This document shows, one piece after another, positions 34,501 through 44,922 of a stretch of 64,000 bases of DNA; within the stretch, counting starts at the first letter, position 1; each line of letters opens with the position of its first letter. The notes under the pieces are model-generated. The model was not told the origin of the DNA. It made no database searches and saw nothing but the letters and a program-made list of their open reading frames with translations. The stretch covers positions 1,127,001-1,191,000 of the forward strand of contig JADEYG010000002.1 in assembly GCA_016906335.1 (NCBI GenBank), given 5' to 3'. The position numbers and the translations under genes were made by a program. The DNA comes from Novakomyces olei. Its lineage: Eukaryota; Ascomycota; Novakomycetes; Novakomycetales; Novakomycetaceae.

Positions 34501-34664
34501 TCGATAACCTTCCGGAAGACGAGGCCGACGAAATCTACCTCGGGTTCATCGTCGACTTTCTGCGCCGTCTGGAAAGCGCTATTCTCTCTATCGCCCTCTG
34601 GAAACACGGGATCAGCCACGACGAGATGCTCTCACAGGTCTTGAAGATGAAGCCAGAAAGGTGA
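28533..34664 (+). CDS. CYR1: Adenylate cyclase Cyr1
   Basis: Membrane-associated Ras-regulated adenylate cyclase making cAMP for PKA. A single 2043-codon frame. Order: Ser/Pro-rich N-terminus with a poly-Asn run (about 210-228); Ras-associating domain (about 370-480, NHCIRILRQDGTFATVLARL); leucine-rich repeats (about 490-1110) interrupted by a charged Gly/Lys/Glu/Asn-rich insert (about 855-915); PP2C-like domain (about 1115-1420, WVFAVFDGIGVADGP, ILANDGLWDYI); class III catalytic domain from about 1473 (MVALVFTDIKNSTLLWE, DYFGTVVNRAARISAEADGG). A repeat array of about 180 residues (about 1645-1821) interrupts the catalytic fold before its last strands (GYEIHDLGERKLKGLESLEW, about 1855-1875). 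The C-terminal 100 residues match the region that binds cyclase-associated protein in yeast. Metal-binding Asp in TDIKNST and the second Asp in NEGDAFMV are present. Confidence 0.95.
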   Translation: MSKSSSGSASSGDGDKLQWKARANKRLQAIASITGELTRTKSQPQFEDGSGAEPDQQNFNNWAFPKDDLAVPAEASRTVLPHVPLSSARAPAKTNRGTAKTPENSRANHNRNSSSQPASASPTSSAKPKSAKGDFGDVYDRSGSSSPAAGLSASLHSPSASNVPSTAGSDTLPSQRKPRSSQLFKKFRRTYGKLREESKHYNGGSHNSNNNNNNNNNNNNNNNNNISTSSSGGFFHDYSFYPNRVFSAGSKFETLSPLASSASNDQRYMLGYGWDGATASSEDASDMGAGVPWADTSQSTPRPPAEAEHEPADWYQLPAPSNAHDRDSASVQLPESANSSISHMKITAFAKSSDKASEKAESAPDQRRPSAVNHCIRILRQDGTFATVLARLDITTDGLIQILCRKFFISNHTDQTIVLFKNGLSRELAPHERPLVIQNDLLKQAGHTEDDRLEVLGREDNSILCRFVLVSKAFYESSMENISVPEDTDCVDLLGRNLKHIPIAVLKQAGTLKALDVSRNLSIDIPVDFLQSCSQLEVIKLQACEINGINSNFNEVVSLKCFDLSENFIADLQGSHLDRNLRLRDLELRGNLLTTVPSWFEHFASLQTLNLSFNSLQEIPEAIASIGTLTHLNVSFNMLSRVPASIVTMPNLQELLCNNNKLDELHCSFSESRITELNLQHNRLTDIDTLMEMVYLKKAECDYNAISNVRFSGPRLQHLSLAHNPLTSFEVVAAAEYSTTLLDLSFGKLSSLDPNVFTYLSNLRSLRLDHNQLTSLPAEIGALTSLKDLSASQNNLASIPAEIGNCSQLSKINLYSNNLKSIPPQIWDLAELSFLNVSSNLLTAFPVPAPSADARDGKGRDGRGRDGKGRDGREGEGNENDGKENDGKENDENNEKEENQPVGEPVGEPADRERQSSATSLSRADRAAVRSLMFLNLGDNQLTDDCFESICLFDNLCVLNLSYNEIFEIPQGAFARMGKLRELYISGNELTALPADEFDHLRLLNVLFVNGNKLQTIPAELARVRHLGALDVSGNALKYNVTNWPYDWNWNYNPELFYLNLSGNRRLEINHGTTNRERSLTAFERLTKLRMLGLMDVTLTIPTVPEEYEDRRVRTIGTDLNNVRWGVADFTGPQHHIRATDLAISQFRGNDKEWVFAVFDGIGVADGPNKVAMYLRHTFASKFAHELAKLASGEAAGNALRRSFLALSKDLGLVMPPAGRDEKLYSLLNVPLSSSRDTRPEFASNFSVADRSTGACSIVAHVCGRRIHLAGLGTCLAVMAKTDGDAVCLTQQHSVRNEAEVRRVKAAGGFIDSKGRLNRRFRAFRAIGCASDAPIVQPAPSLTTIDVTESDDLLILANDGLWDYITFQTAADVARTHRTDPLAASLKLRDFALAYGASKTVIVMVIAVHDIFAGRLTRPPHVAVGSSLHRPNMGLLLAEEDYLLNYRSKLRRSGRSSGPEDSTLARLSREVAPPTGMVALVFTDIKNSTLLWETEPEAMRSAMRLHNSIIRRQLRTIGGYEVKNEGDAFMVCFPTVTSALLWCFTVQTQLLNADWPAGVKHGGNVRVPGGEYTQLYNGLSVRMGINWGAPVCEVDPITKRMDYFGTVVNRAARISAEADGGEITVSSDFCKMLNRLQSLSALSALSKTEKAESTLSKTEETLSETDRTLSKTETESTLSKTETERALSNTEKTLSNTELSNTDKALTKTERALSKTEKTLSNTEETLSNTETDKALSKTELSKAQTDKILSKTDKTLSNTEKALSNTEKTLSNTELSKTDKALSKTELSNTDETLSKTETDKALSKTETDKALSKTETALPSLSLAEPTDLELADLGMDSVTLQTVTRDFGALHRIGYEIHDLGERKLKGLESLEWIALVFPSNLAGRYYYTRHRLDSNAASPRTQSADASGLLPAAAEAAAEELAAADAAAEASRILRPEALEVLPLLHRLVARFWRILVRLERCNDSTFGSNLRRPSDLLINFQETILDNLPEDEADEIYLGFIVDFLRRLESAILSIALWKHGISHDEMLSQVLKMKPER
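33465..33995 (+). repeat. 21-nt (7-aa) coding tandem array inside CYR1
   Basis: About 25 units of a 21-nt repeat encoding variants of (A/T)LS(K/N)TE(K/T), with shortened units (ELSNTDK, ETDK). The array stays in frame. Its antisense frames are also open, producing long shadow ORFs. Units differ mainly at two codons (AAG/AAT), typical of unequal exchange. Confidence 0.92.
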
Positions 34665-35264
34665 GGACTGGTCGATAAACAACTCGTCCACGAGGTACAG
34701 TCCTGCTGCTACTCACCGGGTTCTGGTCGGACGTACTTTTTTATAGAGCTTTGCATTGCGGGTTGCGTATAATGAATCGCTGGTGTTTAGTTCTTTGTTG
34801 TTTTAGCGTTATTTAGTATCGACGTTTAGTACAGTATTATGTTTATAGTATTGACATTGTCAGTGTTGAGAATAGCTTATTCAGAGTTTGCTGCCATTTC
34901 CAGGGCTCTAGCTTAGGATCTGCCATCAACTAGGCTCTAGTTTAGTCTTGCACGAGTATTAGTGTACGAGTCAGTGTACGAGTAGTGTACGAGTCAGTGT
35001 ACGAGTCAGTGTACGAGTCAGTGTACGTCTAAAAGTAGCTATATTGAATGTACTCTATTGAATGTACTCATTGAATGTACTCATTGAATGTACTCATTGA
35101 ATGTACTCTATTGAATAGACCAAATCTGCAACAATGGATCATTGTCTATCAATCTCTTAAATACCACGTTAGATCTGTCAACGATTTAGCAATAGAAACT
35201 CTTTTCTTTGCATTACTCTTCTTCAAAGATGAATCTTCAAAGATGTATTCTCAAAGATGTATCT
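34665..35264. other. Convergent interval CYR1 / CSC1-type gene with minisatellites
   Basis: Three neighbouring short arrays: GTGTACGAGTCA units at 34961-35028, ATTGAATGTACTC units at 35042-35117, and TCAAAGATG units at 35222-35272, the last running up to the stop of the channel gene. No gene. Confidence 0.7.
34961..35117 (+). repeat. Two adjacent minisatellites (12-nt and 13-nt units)
   Basis: First array: five to six copies of GTGTACGAGTCA. Second: five copies of ATTGAATGTACTC, some with an extra T. Both lie in the 3' intergenic region of CYR1. Confidence 0.85.
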
Positions 35265-38137
35265 TTAAAGATCCAGCTTGTAGGAAAGACGGTCATGGTA
35301 ATCAGGCGGCATGCCAGTGATAGTTATGGCCCCGCCATCATCCATTTCACATTCGGCACAGGACATTGTTACGTTTTGCTCGGCAGCATAGGCTATTTCC
35401 TTGTCACAGAGCCGTAAAGGATCACGCGGGATCCAGACTACAGGCGGCTGTTTCCTTGAGGCAGGATCGTGGTACGCGTCCTTTTGCATGTCAGCTCGCT
35501 GGCTTTGTGTGAGCAGAACGTCCGCGTCCGGGACGATGTACCTGTAGTTTTTCTCCTTGATTTCGTATTTGAGTATGCTCTTTACAAATTCGACGGCCTC
35601 CACCATTTTTGACTTTAAGAATCCAGTCTCGTTTCCTTTACCACTCTGATCAAGAGCTGCTGCCGGCTCTGCCGGCTCGCCATCACTTGTCCACTGGTTT
35701 CGATAGAGCAGTTCAACCGGCAGAGTCTGCAGCAGCGGGTTAACTTGCCGGCGAAGGTAGACCGTGAAAACGACACTGAAAACCAGGAGCAGAATCATCA
35801 AGACGCCCTGTACACGAGCCGCTGGCTGTATCAAAAACAAGACAGAGAGCCCCACCTGAGCGACAAAGACACCAGTTAAGGATTGGTAAAGCGCCTGCGG
35901 GTACGAGTACCCGACCATGTCCACCGTGTACCTAAAGACATACAGAAACTTGTACTTGTAAATGAGGTAGAAAGTGGAGAGAACGAGGAGGATAAACACC
36001 GACATTAAAGGGGCAATTATGAAATACGTAAGGCCAACAACGCAAAAGGTTACAAACTTGGGGAAAATAAAGCACCAGTTCATTTCTTCCAAGAACTTTG
36101 CCGACCGCCAGCGTTGCCGGGGCGTTCTGTCCCACAGAGGATCGAGGATTGCATACTTGGCAAGTCCAACTACACAAAGCAACTCCATACCGGCCAGGCC
36201 AAAGCCGCGGAGGAGCAAGTACTGGAAAAAAAAATTGGCGGCTTTGGGAAGGACGCGTGAGAGCTCCTGCACGTATTCAGGCTTGAACTTGGAGACCAGG
36301 TCGGAGAAGATTGCGGCAAAAGTGCTCCCGCTGATGCTGATGCCGACGACGACCTGGACAAAGAGAAAGACGAAGTGCAGAAGCAGCGAGTCTGCACAGA
36401 CCTCAGAGTAGGTAGTGACTCCCATTTGCAATACTGCAAACTGAATGCCAAAGGGCACAAGGGTTAGAAGGATTTCGAGAATGATTGCCGGCAGTAGCGA
36501 CGTGCAAAGGCCTCTTACAAACTTTGGGTAGCGTTCAAGACCGGCCAGCCAGGCCCATTTGCCCGTGTACGATTTGACCTGGTTCAGAGCAGAGGCAAAG
36601 GAGGCCGGGACAGTGAAGAGTAAAGTGAGCAAGACAATAATCAGCATCATTGTCGTAGTACGCAGAATCCGCTGCCACCAAAGAAGACCGAGGTTTGCCC
36701 AGACTACGTCTTCCGGAGACGCATTGATCACTCGGGTCGCCATGAAATTTGGCGATTTATGCGCAATACTCTGAACGGCCAAATGCGCAGCCAATTGGGT
36801 CTTGAATTTGATGAAAACTGCACTACATACACTGAACTGGTCTGTGCTTTGCTGCAGTAAACGAATATCTATACTCAACTGTGCAATTTTGTCCACCAAG
36901 TCTTGAATCACGTCAACGCTTGGGCCCAATCGAGGGATTCGAAGCGGACCAAAGGCAAGTGTGCTTCGACGCAGCGGCCTGGCGCTTTTAAAAAGCGGAG
37001 TAAACGACTCGATATCGGCCAACAGAGAGTCCGAGTTGTCTGTTACTCTCAAAGCCTCTTTGCCAGTGTCATTGGCTCGAGTCTGACACTTGTCTATAGA
37101 ATCCTCGCCACCGGCTTGCTCAGCCTTTTTCGCCAACTGACGATGCATCTTGATTGCCCTACGCATATACACAATCTCCTGCAGCTCCAATTCGTGGACG
37201 AGCTGTTTCCGCTGACGGATAAGCCTTGTGAGCGGATTCAAATCACGGTTCAGCCAAATGCGTTCTACTCCGCCGGGGTAAACGGAAAACAGGTCGGATA
37301 AAGCCTCGACAGATAATTGGTGGTGTGGGACAGCCATCACCATTATCGTCGTTGCCCTCACACGGCGGGTAAAGACGGGACTGCTTACATAGTCCTGGTA
37401 GATGGCAATGTAGTCGAAAAACTCTCTGCGTATAACGAGTAGCACAATCGGGTAAAACACGTAGCTGAGGACACAGTGCGCCCAGTACCGGCGCGATTGT
37501 GTTTTGGGAACTCCGCTAAAGGAAAAAATGTCGAGGCCTTGTGTTTCTGGATCGTGTGCAATTGAGTTTAGTGGCAGTAAAATGGGCATACAGAGGCACG
37601 CTCCGAAAAAGAAGACACCCAGAAAGAGTTTCAGGTAGCGCAGGAAAAAGAAGGCGTCAAGTCCGCATTTTGTCACGATTTCTTCTGGACGTGTACGCGC
37701 AATGTCAAACAGGAAATGCAAAGGCGATATTGGTGTAGGCTTGCATCGCCTTTGATCGGGTATTGATTCGATAACGCCCTGTAACAAATGTCAGCAATCA
37801 AGAAGAAAGTATAGGAAAAAAAAAATATAAAAAATAAACATAAAAAATAAATATAAAAAATAAATATAAAAGAAAAAGAAAAAAAAAATAAATATAAAAA
37901 ACAATTTGCAGAAAAGGGATATATTACAGCTTTGGGCTCGTACACCCGTGGTAAGAGTTTGCGGATCAGTAGAAACGCAACCAAACAGCTGGCAAAAGAT
38001 ATAAAAGTCGCACTGACACCACTGAGAAAATTCTGTAGGGAGACGTCCTGCAGAATAGGCTCTGCTTCAGGCATAGTGCGAGCGAACCCCTTTAGCAAGC
38101 CACAAATATTTATCAAAGCCTCCCATTTTGCAATCAT
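35265..38137 (-). CDS. CSC1/OSCA-family osmosensitive cation channel (DUF221)
   Basis: Calcium-permeable mechanosensitive/osmosensitive channel family; plasma membrane or vacuole. Proposed exons: 38137-37928 and 37778-35265 (907 aa; 149-nt intron rich in AAATAT/AAAAAAT). Exon 1 gives the N-terminal membrane helix and RVYEPKA. Exon 2 continues GVIESIPDQRRCKPTP and CGLDAFFFLRYLKLFL, typical of the RSN1/TMEM63 N-terminal block. A cytosolic RRM-like loop follows (MAVPHHQLSVEALSDLF), then about nine more membrane helices (DUF221 core) and a hydrophilic C-tail with the block KYEIKEKNYRYIVPDAD. The second in-frame Met (38074) may be the true start. Downstream of ATG14 on the same strand, with 53 bp between its stop and this ATG. 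Confidence 0.92.
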
Positions 38138-38166
38138 GAGTAAGGATCAAATGATCTTCTCATACA

Positions 38167-38176
38167 GTCACGTGAC
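38167..38176. promoter_or_regulatory. GTCACGTGAC palindrome before the CSC1-type gene
   Basis: Perfect 10-bp palindrome with an E-box core, 30 bp upstream of the first channel ATG and 15 bp after the ATG14 stop. This is the binding form of bHLH factors of the Cbf1/Pho4/TFEB class; function not shown. Confidence 0.4.
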
Positions 38177-38190
38177 CGGGACCTGATCTA

Positions 38191-39293
38191 TTAAAGGTTT
38201 AATTTTGTCCATACATCAGCGGCATTAACGTTATTGTGCTGCTCACGTGACGCTACTTTTTGCTTCACCTTTTCCACTATAAGGGAATGCAGCATTTGCA
38301 TATCAAATGCGTCTGCCTTGGCCTCGAAGTAGAGGTCATGGTCCAGGTAAAGAGGGTACGACAGGGCCGCTTGCTCGGAGGCGGCACCAACACTGCCGGA
38401 ACCATTGCCCATTAGCGCAGTCAGTGTCGGTCCGAGCGCAATATCGTCGGACAGAGGAGAGATAGGAATGCCCTGTGTTGACGCAAGCCATAGAGCATCA
38501 AAGGCCAGCAAGGATGCACCCTTTAAAAACGAATCCAAGTTATCTTCCGCAACAAACAAGGGCTGCTCTGATCCATCAGTGTCACGCACAAAAGCATGGG
38601 GCCTCTGTCGCCGCGGCAGTACAATCGTGTTTGGCAGCTTTACCCCCAAGTAATGAGCAGTGATTAGCAAAAAGTAGCTTAGCAGTGCCATCGCCGTGTT
38701 TGTGCGAGCGGTACTCGTTTGACTGAGCATTTCCGTCAAAGGCGGAAACTTTACTTGGCCGAGCGTAAAAGTATCGCCGGCTTCGAATCCGTAGATATCG
38801 CAGAGTTCATGTAGTAATGCACGACGAGTAGCGGCAATTTCTTTGGCAACAAGACGAGCTTTAGCACGGCCCGTGCTGGTTGCACGTTCAGCCTCTTGGC
38901 CTCGGCCGCTGAAAAATGTACCAGCCGCGTCTCTGCTCTGATCGGCGTCCTGAGCCACACGCTCGAGCCTCCGTTTCTGCTCCTCTACGGCATTTTGTAC
39001 TGGTAGAGTTAGTTAATCGAGTCAATCCTCCACTTACCCGTTGCAAGACGGTACTGTTCCGCTTCAGTCTCCGTCTTTGCCTTCTCCAAACGGAAGAGCA
39101 GGTACCGCTGAGTCAGCACTGCCTCTAAGTGTTTGCCGCTGGCAGAGCCGCACTCGTGCTCGGCAGCCTCACACGCTTCTTCTCGCTCAAACCAGGCAGA
39201 CAGCAGTGACTGGCGCGCTGCCAGTAATGACGCCCGCACACAGCTGCTGCATACTACTGTCGCCGAAAGCGCATTGCACGCAGGACACTCCAT
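38191..39293 (-). CDS. ATG14: Atg14/UVRAG-family subunit of the Vps34 PI3-kinase complex
   Basis: Targets the class III PI3-kinase complex to autophagosome formation sites. Proposed exons: 39293-39038 and 38999-38191 (354 aa; 38-nt intron with TTAACTAAC). The N-terminus has two CxxC pairs (CPACNA, CSSCV), the Atg14/Barkor cysteine repeats. A long charged coiled-coil follows (about residues 25-165). The C-terminal domain contains TAMALLSYFLLITAHYLGVK and LPNTIVLP, the block shared by Atg14 and Vps38/UVRAG. The N-terminal cysteines favour Atg14 over Vps38. Divergent from MET3 with a tRNA between. Confidence 0.8.
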
Positions 39294-39450
39294 CAGTCAC
39301 TCCCATTGCATTTACGCGCTCGCACGGATCATAGCCTTGACGCGTCAGACTGCCGGCACACGTCAGGTATGGCGTACTCGAGGCTTATTTAATAATTCCG
39401 TATTTAATTAATTCCATATCCTCGATACTGTGGAGAATGAATAACTATAC

Positions 39451-39559
39451 AAATATAAAATATAAAATATAAAATATGAAATATAAAATATAAAATATAA
39501 AATATAAAATATAAAATATAAAATATAAAATATAAAATATAAAATATAAAATATAAATA
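39451..39559 (+). repeat. (AAAATAT)n satellite
   Basis: About 15 copies of a 7-nt unit AAAATAT with one substituted copy, followed by irregular AT-rich sequence. Confidence 0.9.
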
Positions 39560-39671
39560 TAGATAATAGATAATAAATAATAAATTATAAATTACAAATT
39601 ATAAATTATATACAGTACTGTGAAGGGGTATATGATAACGACACTTTATAAATAATAAAAAGTGAAAAAAG

Positions 39672-39742
39672 TGCGATAACCGAGAATCGAACTCGGGTTA
39701 CAAGTTTGGGGAACTTGAGTGCTACCTCTACACCATTACCGC
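39672..39742 (-). tRNA. tRNA-Gly (anticodon CCC)
   Basis: 71-nt cloverleaf, intronless. Acceptor GCGGTAA pairs with TTATCGC (one G-U), discriminator A. D-arm stem GTGT/GCAC with loop AGAGGTA. Anticodon stem CAAGT/ACTTG with seven-base loop TCCCCAA; variable TAAC; T-arm stem CCGAG/CTCGG with TTCGATT. Internal A and B boxes are canonical. A T6 run (39670-39665) follows at once as pol III terminator. In the strict cloverleaf position 33 is C instead of the near-universal U. Confidence 0.92.
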
Positions 39743-40108
39743 GCAATCCTAACTGACTATTACTTGAGAGAATTTTCTTAGGCGAAAAGTTTATATTTAT
39801 AAATGCTTTAAGCTTGCAATATGCGATTATGTAAGGCTAGCACGTAATTTTTAATTTCCTTTTCTGGACAACAATCGTTTTTTTTTTTTGCCCAGTCTTG
39901 CTTCGCCGAGATTAATAGAATTGCAAATCGTGATTTCAGTCAATTGGTCCAACCAGAAGAGCTTATAGACTAAAAGCATCAACAAGGCTTAGTTCATTGC
40001 CGGTAATATATTGCACAAGTTAAACCGTTGGTGAATTCGGCTGGTCAGTTGCACAATTCACAAACTTGGTTCTCGAGGCGATCTTTAATAATATCTGTGG
40101 GTTTTTGA

Positions 40109-41839
<1,731 letters not shown>

Positions 41840-42467
41840 AATGAAATAGAGAGCTTGTGGCGCTAGACTAGGATTGTTGTCCCGGGCTAAATGAGTGTTT
41901 TGATGGGGATTTATGGATATAATGTCATAGTAAAAGAGGCAATCAATGTCTGAAAAGTTGTTTATTGAGATTTAGGTTGAAGTTTGTTTAAAAGATGTCG
42001 ACTTGTATTACTGTGATATAAATATAAATATAAATATAAATATAAATATAAATATAAATATAAATATAAATATAAATATAAATATAAATATAAATATAAA
42101 TATAAATATAATATAAATATAAATATAAATATAAATATAATATAAATATAAATATAAATATAAATATAAATATAAATATAAATATAAATATAAATATAAA
42201 TATAAATATAAATATAAATATAAATATAAATATAAATATAAATATAAATATAAATATAAATATAAATATAAATATAAATATAAATATAAATATAAATATA
42301 AATATAAATATAAATATAAATATAAATATAAATATAAATATAAATATAAATATAAATATAAATATAAATATAAATATAAATATAAATATAAATATAAATA
42401 TAAATATAAATATAAAATAAATATAAATAAATAAATTACTATACAACTGCTACGCAGCACTTTATCA
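41840..42467. other. Interval MET3 / RBD2
   Basis: Mostly occupied by the (AAATAT)n satellite. The long minus ORFs made of FIFIFI or LYLYLY are translations of that repeat. Confidence 0.8.
42016..42434 (+). repeat. (AAATAT)n hexanucleotide satellite, about 420 bp
   Basis: About 70 tandem copies of the hexamer with only a handful of interruptions (shortened ATAT copies near 42108 and 42138, AAAT units at the end). It stops about 34 bp before the RBD2 start codon. Confidence 0.97.
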
Positions 42468-43318
42468 ATGGACAAACCTTCCGCTGCTGGAGTCCTCTTG
42501 ACAGCAGCAACGGCCACGACTGCTGTCACTCTTTACGTTTCCTCACTCGCATTTCCAAATTTGACACAATACCTAACTCTATCCACCGAGGCCGTTTCGC
42601 GATTGCAATTATGGCGTATTGTAACGTATTCCTTGATGCACCTGTCTTTACTGCATATCGTTTTTAATATGGTCGCGTTTGTTCCCTTGGGTGCTCAGTT
42701 TGAGAGGCGTGTCGGCACGTTTACCGCTACTGTTGGGGGATTGTTAGCTTTCGTCATTGCTCCGGCAGTAGTGTATCTAGGCGCTCAATTTCTGCTGGGC
42801 GACACGGGCGCTATTGGTGGGATCAGTGGCGTTGTTTTTGCCTTGATTGCTGAACAAGCAATGAACTTGTATCGGCAGAGTGATGAGTCTAGTCATATCG
42901 TTATTGCCGGGGTTACTGTGCCGACTCTGTCTTACCCTTTCATAATGCTTGGGCTTACCTGGCTGCTTTTGCCAAGCTCGAGTTTGCTCGGGCATTTATT
43001 AGGAATCCTTCTGGGGTTTGCTTGTAAGCTATTCAACATTTTATTTTATTTTTATTTTTATTTTTTTATATTTTTTTTGTTTAGTCTAAAATTGTGCTAA
43101 TTGAAGATGGTTACGGTCTCTTTGACGTAATTTTACCCGGACAAGAGACTATTGATGCTTGGGATGCACGATTAGAACCCATTTTTGGCGCTGTTTATGC
43201 GAAACGTTCGGGCGAAGCGTCGGTGCACCTTTCCGCAAGTGTAGAGCAGAACAAGAATACGGATCATCCGCATGGGCCCGGACATCGTCTTGGAGGGGAT
43301 CCGGAAGACGTGGTCTAG
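42468..43318 (+). CDS. RBD2: Rhomboid intramembrane serine protease Rbd2
   Basis: Golgi rhomboid protease; in fission yeast and Aspergillus it is needed for SREBP cleavage. Proposed exons: 42468-43023 and 43107-43318 (255 aa; 83-nt intron with GTGCTAAT before the acceptor). Six hydrophobic segments. The rhomboid HxxxN-type block is HIVFNMVAFVPLGAQFERRV; the catalytic serine lies in GGISGVVFAL and the catalytic histidine in LLGHLLGILLGF. After the splice, AYGYGLFDVILPG and a hydrophilic cytosolic tail ending EDVV. Both catalytic residues are present, so an active protease is expected. Confidence 0.9.
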
Positions 43319-43779
43319 CATCTTTCTTGATCCGTGTTGAAATATAGGCTGGATGCTGTGTTGGTGCGAGTAAATGTCCGTTATATTAGATATCTGCTTG
43401 GATATACCTGTTTGCCTGCACGCCCATTCATGAATTTTAGACTGTTTGAACTCGATTGGAAAACGCCAGTTCAAAAACAGATTATGCAAGCTTTCTATGA
43501 CTTTGGTTCAGAATTTTTTATTGGCGCTATTGGTGCAGCTATTGAATTACTTTGGATCGGCTCAATCAACTCAATATATTCGTATAAACTAGACAAGCAG
43601 GCTTGACGAAACTCGCGTGATTTATCTGGACAGCCATCCATAGCTAAGCATACTTGCTTTCGCGTGCTTTTGGTGGCTATAATGTGGCAATTGACGTGAG
43701 TCGATCAAGATGATCGTGTACCTGCTGCTGCAATCACGAAATGGACACCTTTTAATTAGCTTCAAGTATACGCCGTCAA
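43319..43779. other. Convergent interval RBD2 / 2-hydroxyacid dehydrogenase
   Basis: A 58-codon ATG frame (43430-43606) with a central hydrophobic segment (EFFIGAIGAAIELLWIG) is open here, but it has no recognised family and no splice-linked partner. I do not call it a gene; probability of being real about 0.2. Confidence 0.4.
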
Positions 43780-44922
43780 TCATACCTCGTTCAAAAGCGG
43801 TCGCTTTTGCACAATACGCTCCAAGTTTTCGCTCAGTATATCACCCACACGCTCCATATACTGCTCTGTAAGGCCGCTCATATGCGGTGTCACTATACAA
43901 TTCTCCAGCTCTAGCAAAGGATGCTTGTCCGGCAAAGGCTCTGGTGTAGCCACGTCCAGCAGGGCAGCAGCAATTTTATGGCTGCGTAAGGCTCTGAGTC
44001 AATTAGCAGCTAAAAAATCAATTGATAGCAAAACTTTATAAAAAAGAAAAAGGCCATACGCTACAAGTGCGTCCTGGTCGACAATAGGGCCACGGGCGAT
44101 ATTAATCAGAACGGCATCATTTCGCATTGCTTCAAGCTCCGGAGTGCTTATGAGCCCACGAGTTGATGCATTGAGAGGCAAAGCCAATACTACCGCGTCG
44201 GCACGAGAAAGAAAGTCATGAAAGCTCTTCTTGTCCGCAGTACTGTACCATCCCTGCGGCAATTCCGCTTCCGCGTCCCCCGTGTGGGGCAGGTAATAAT
44301 GGCTCTTGTGGGTAAAACGAGCGGCCGGTACTCCGCTCGCTGTTGCGGCAATTACGTCCATTCCGTACCCCTTAACGGCTAAACGTGCAATTTCTCTGCC
44401 AATTGCTCCGTACCCGATAACGCCGAGAGTCCGAGACCGGAGTTCACGGACAAAGAACCGGCTTTTAACGGGGTCACGTGAGCGATCGTAATCAGGTCCA
44501 GCGCCTCTGTCCTCAGGCCAATGCTGACGTGCACGCGTAGCATCCAAGGCAAAAGGCAGACGATGCTGCCAAGCTGTAAGCAGCAGGATTACGTGCTCGG
44601 CGATCGGAGTAGAATGTACTCCAGACGCGGTACTAAGACGCACCGATTCTCCGCGCCGGCGAACGTCCGCTATAAAATCAGAGTCCGCGACTACGTCATA
44701 CCCGGCAGAAGCCAATTGGATCCAGCGCAGACGTGGGGCTGCAGATCGCGATGGCGGAAGTCCACGTACGGTTAAGAGCAGAGTCGTTTGCGGCCAGTAC
44801 TCGGCAGCCTTGTCGGGGTCGGGAGTGTGGACATTTACGATTTTTCTCAGGTCGCTCAGCTGCGATTCCGGGATACCGGGGATCAGGATTAAGAGGTGCT
44901 CGTCTGGGAACGTAATTGTCAT
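43780..44922 (-). CDS. D-isomer specific 2-hydroxyacid dehydrogenase
   Basis: NAD(P)-dependent reduction of 2-keto acids; exact substrate unknown. Proposed exons: 44922-44060 and 43993-43780 (358 aa; 66-nt intron with GCTAATTGACTCAG at its end). NAD-binding LGVIGYGAIGREIARLA; catalytic arginine in NIARGPIVDQDALV, glutamate in DVATPEPLP and histidine in VTPHMSG. The last two lie in exon 2, so the splice is required for an active enzyme. It has the family-typical insertion in fungi before the second dinucleotide-domain half. The upstream open frame (to 45138) starts without ATG and runs through a 17-nt repeat, so the ATG at 44922 is chosen. Confidence 0.9.

Noticed and set aside
41988-42529. 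Long minus-strand ORFs of FI/LY repeats
   Set aside because: They are translations of the AAATAT satellite; no start context, family or composition of a real protein.
43334-43606. 90-aa plus ORF with a hydrophobic segment
   Set aside because: Starts without ATG; the ATG form is 58 aa and has no recognised relatives. Kept only as a note in the interval entry.
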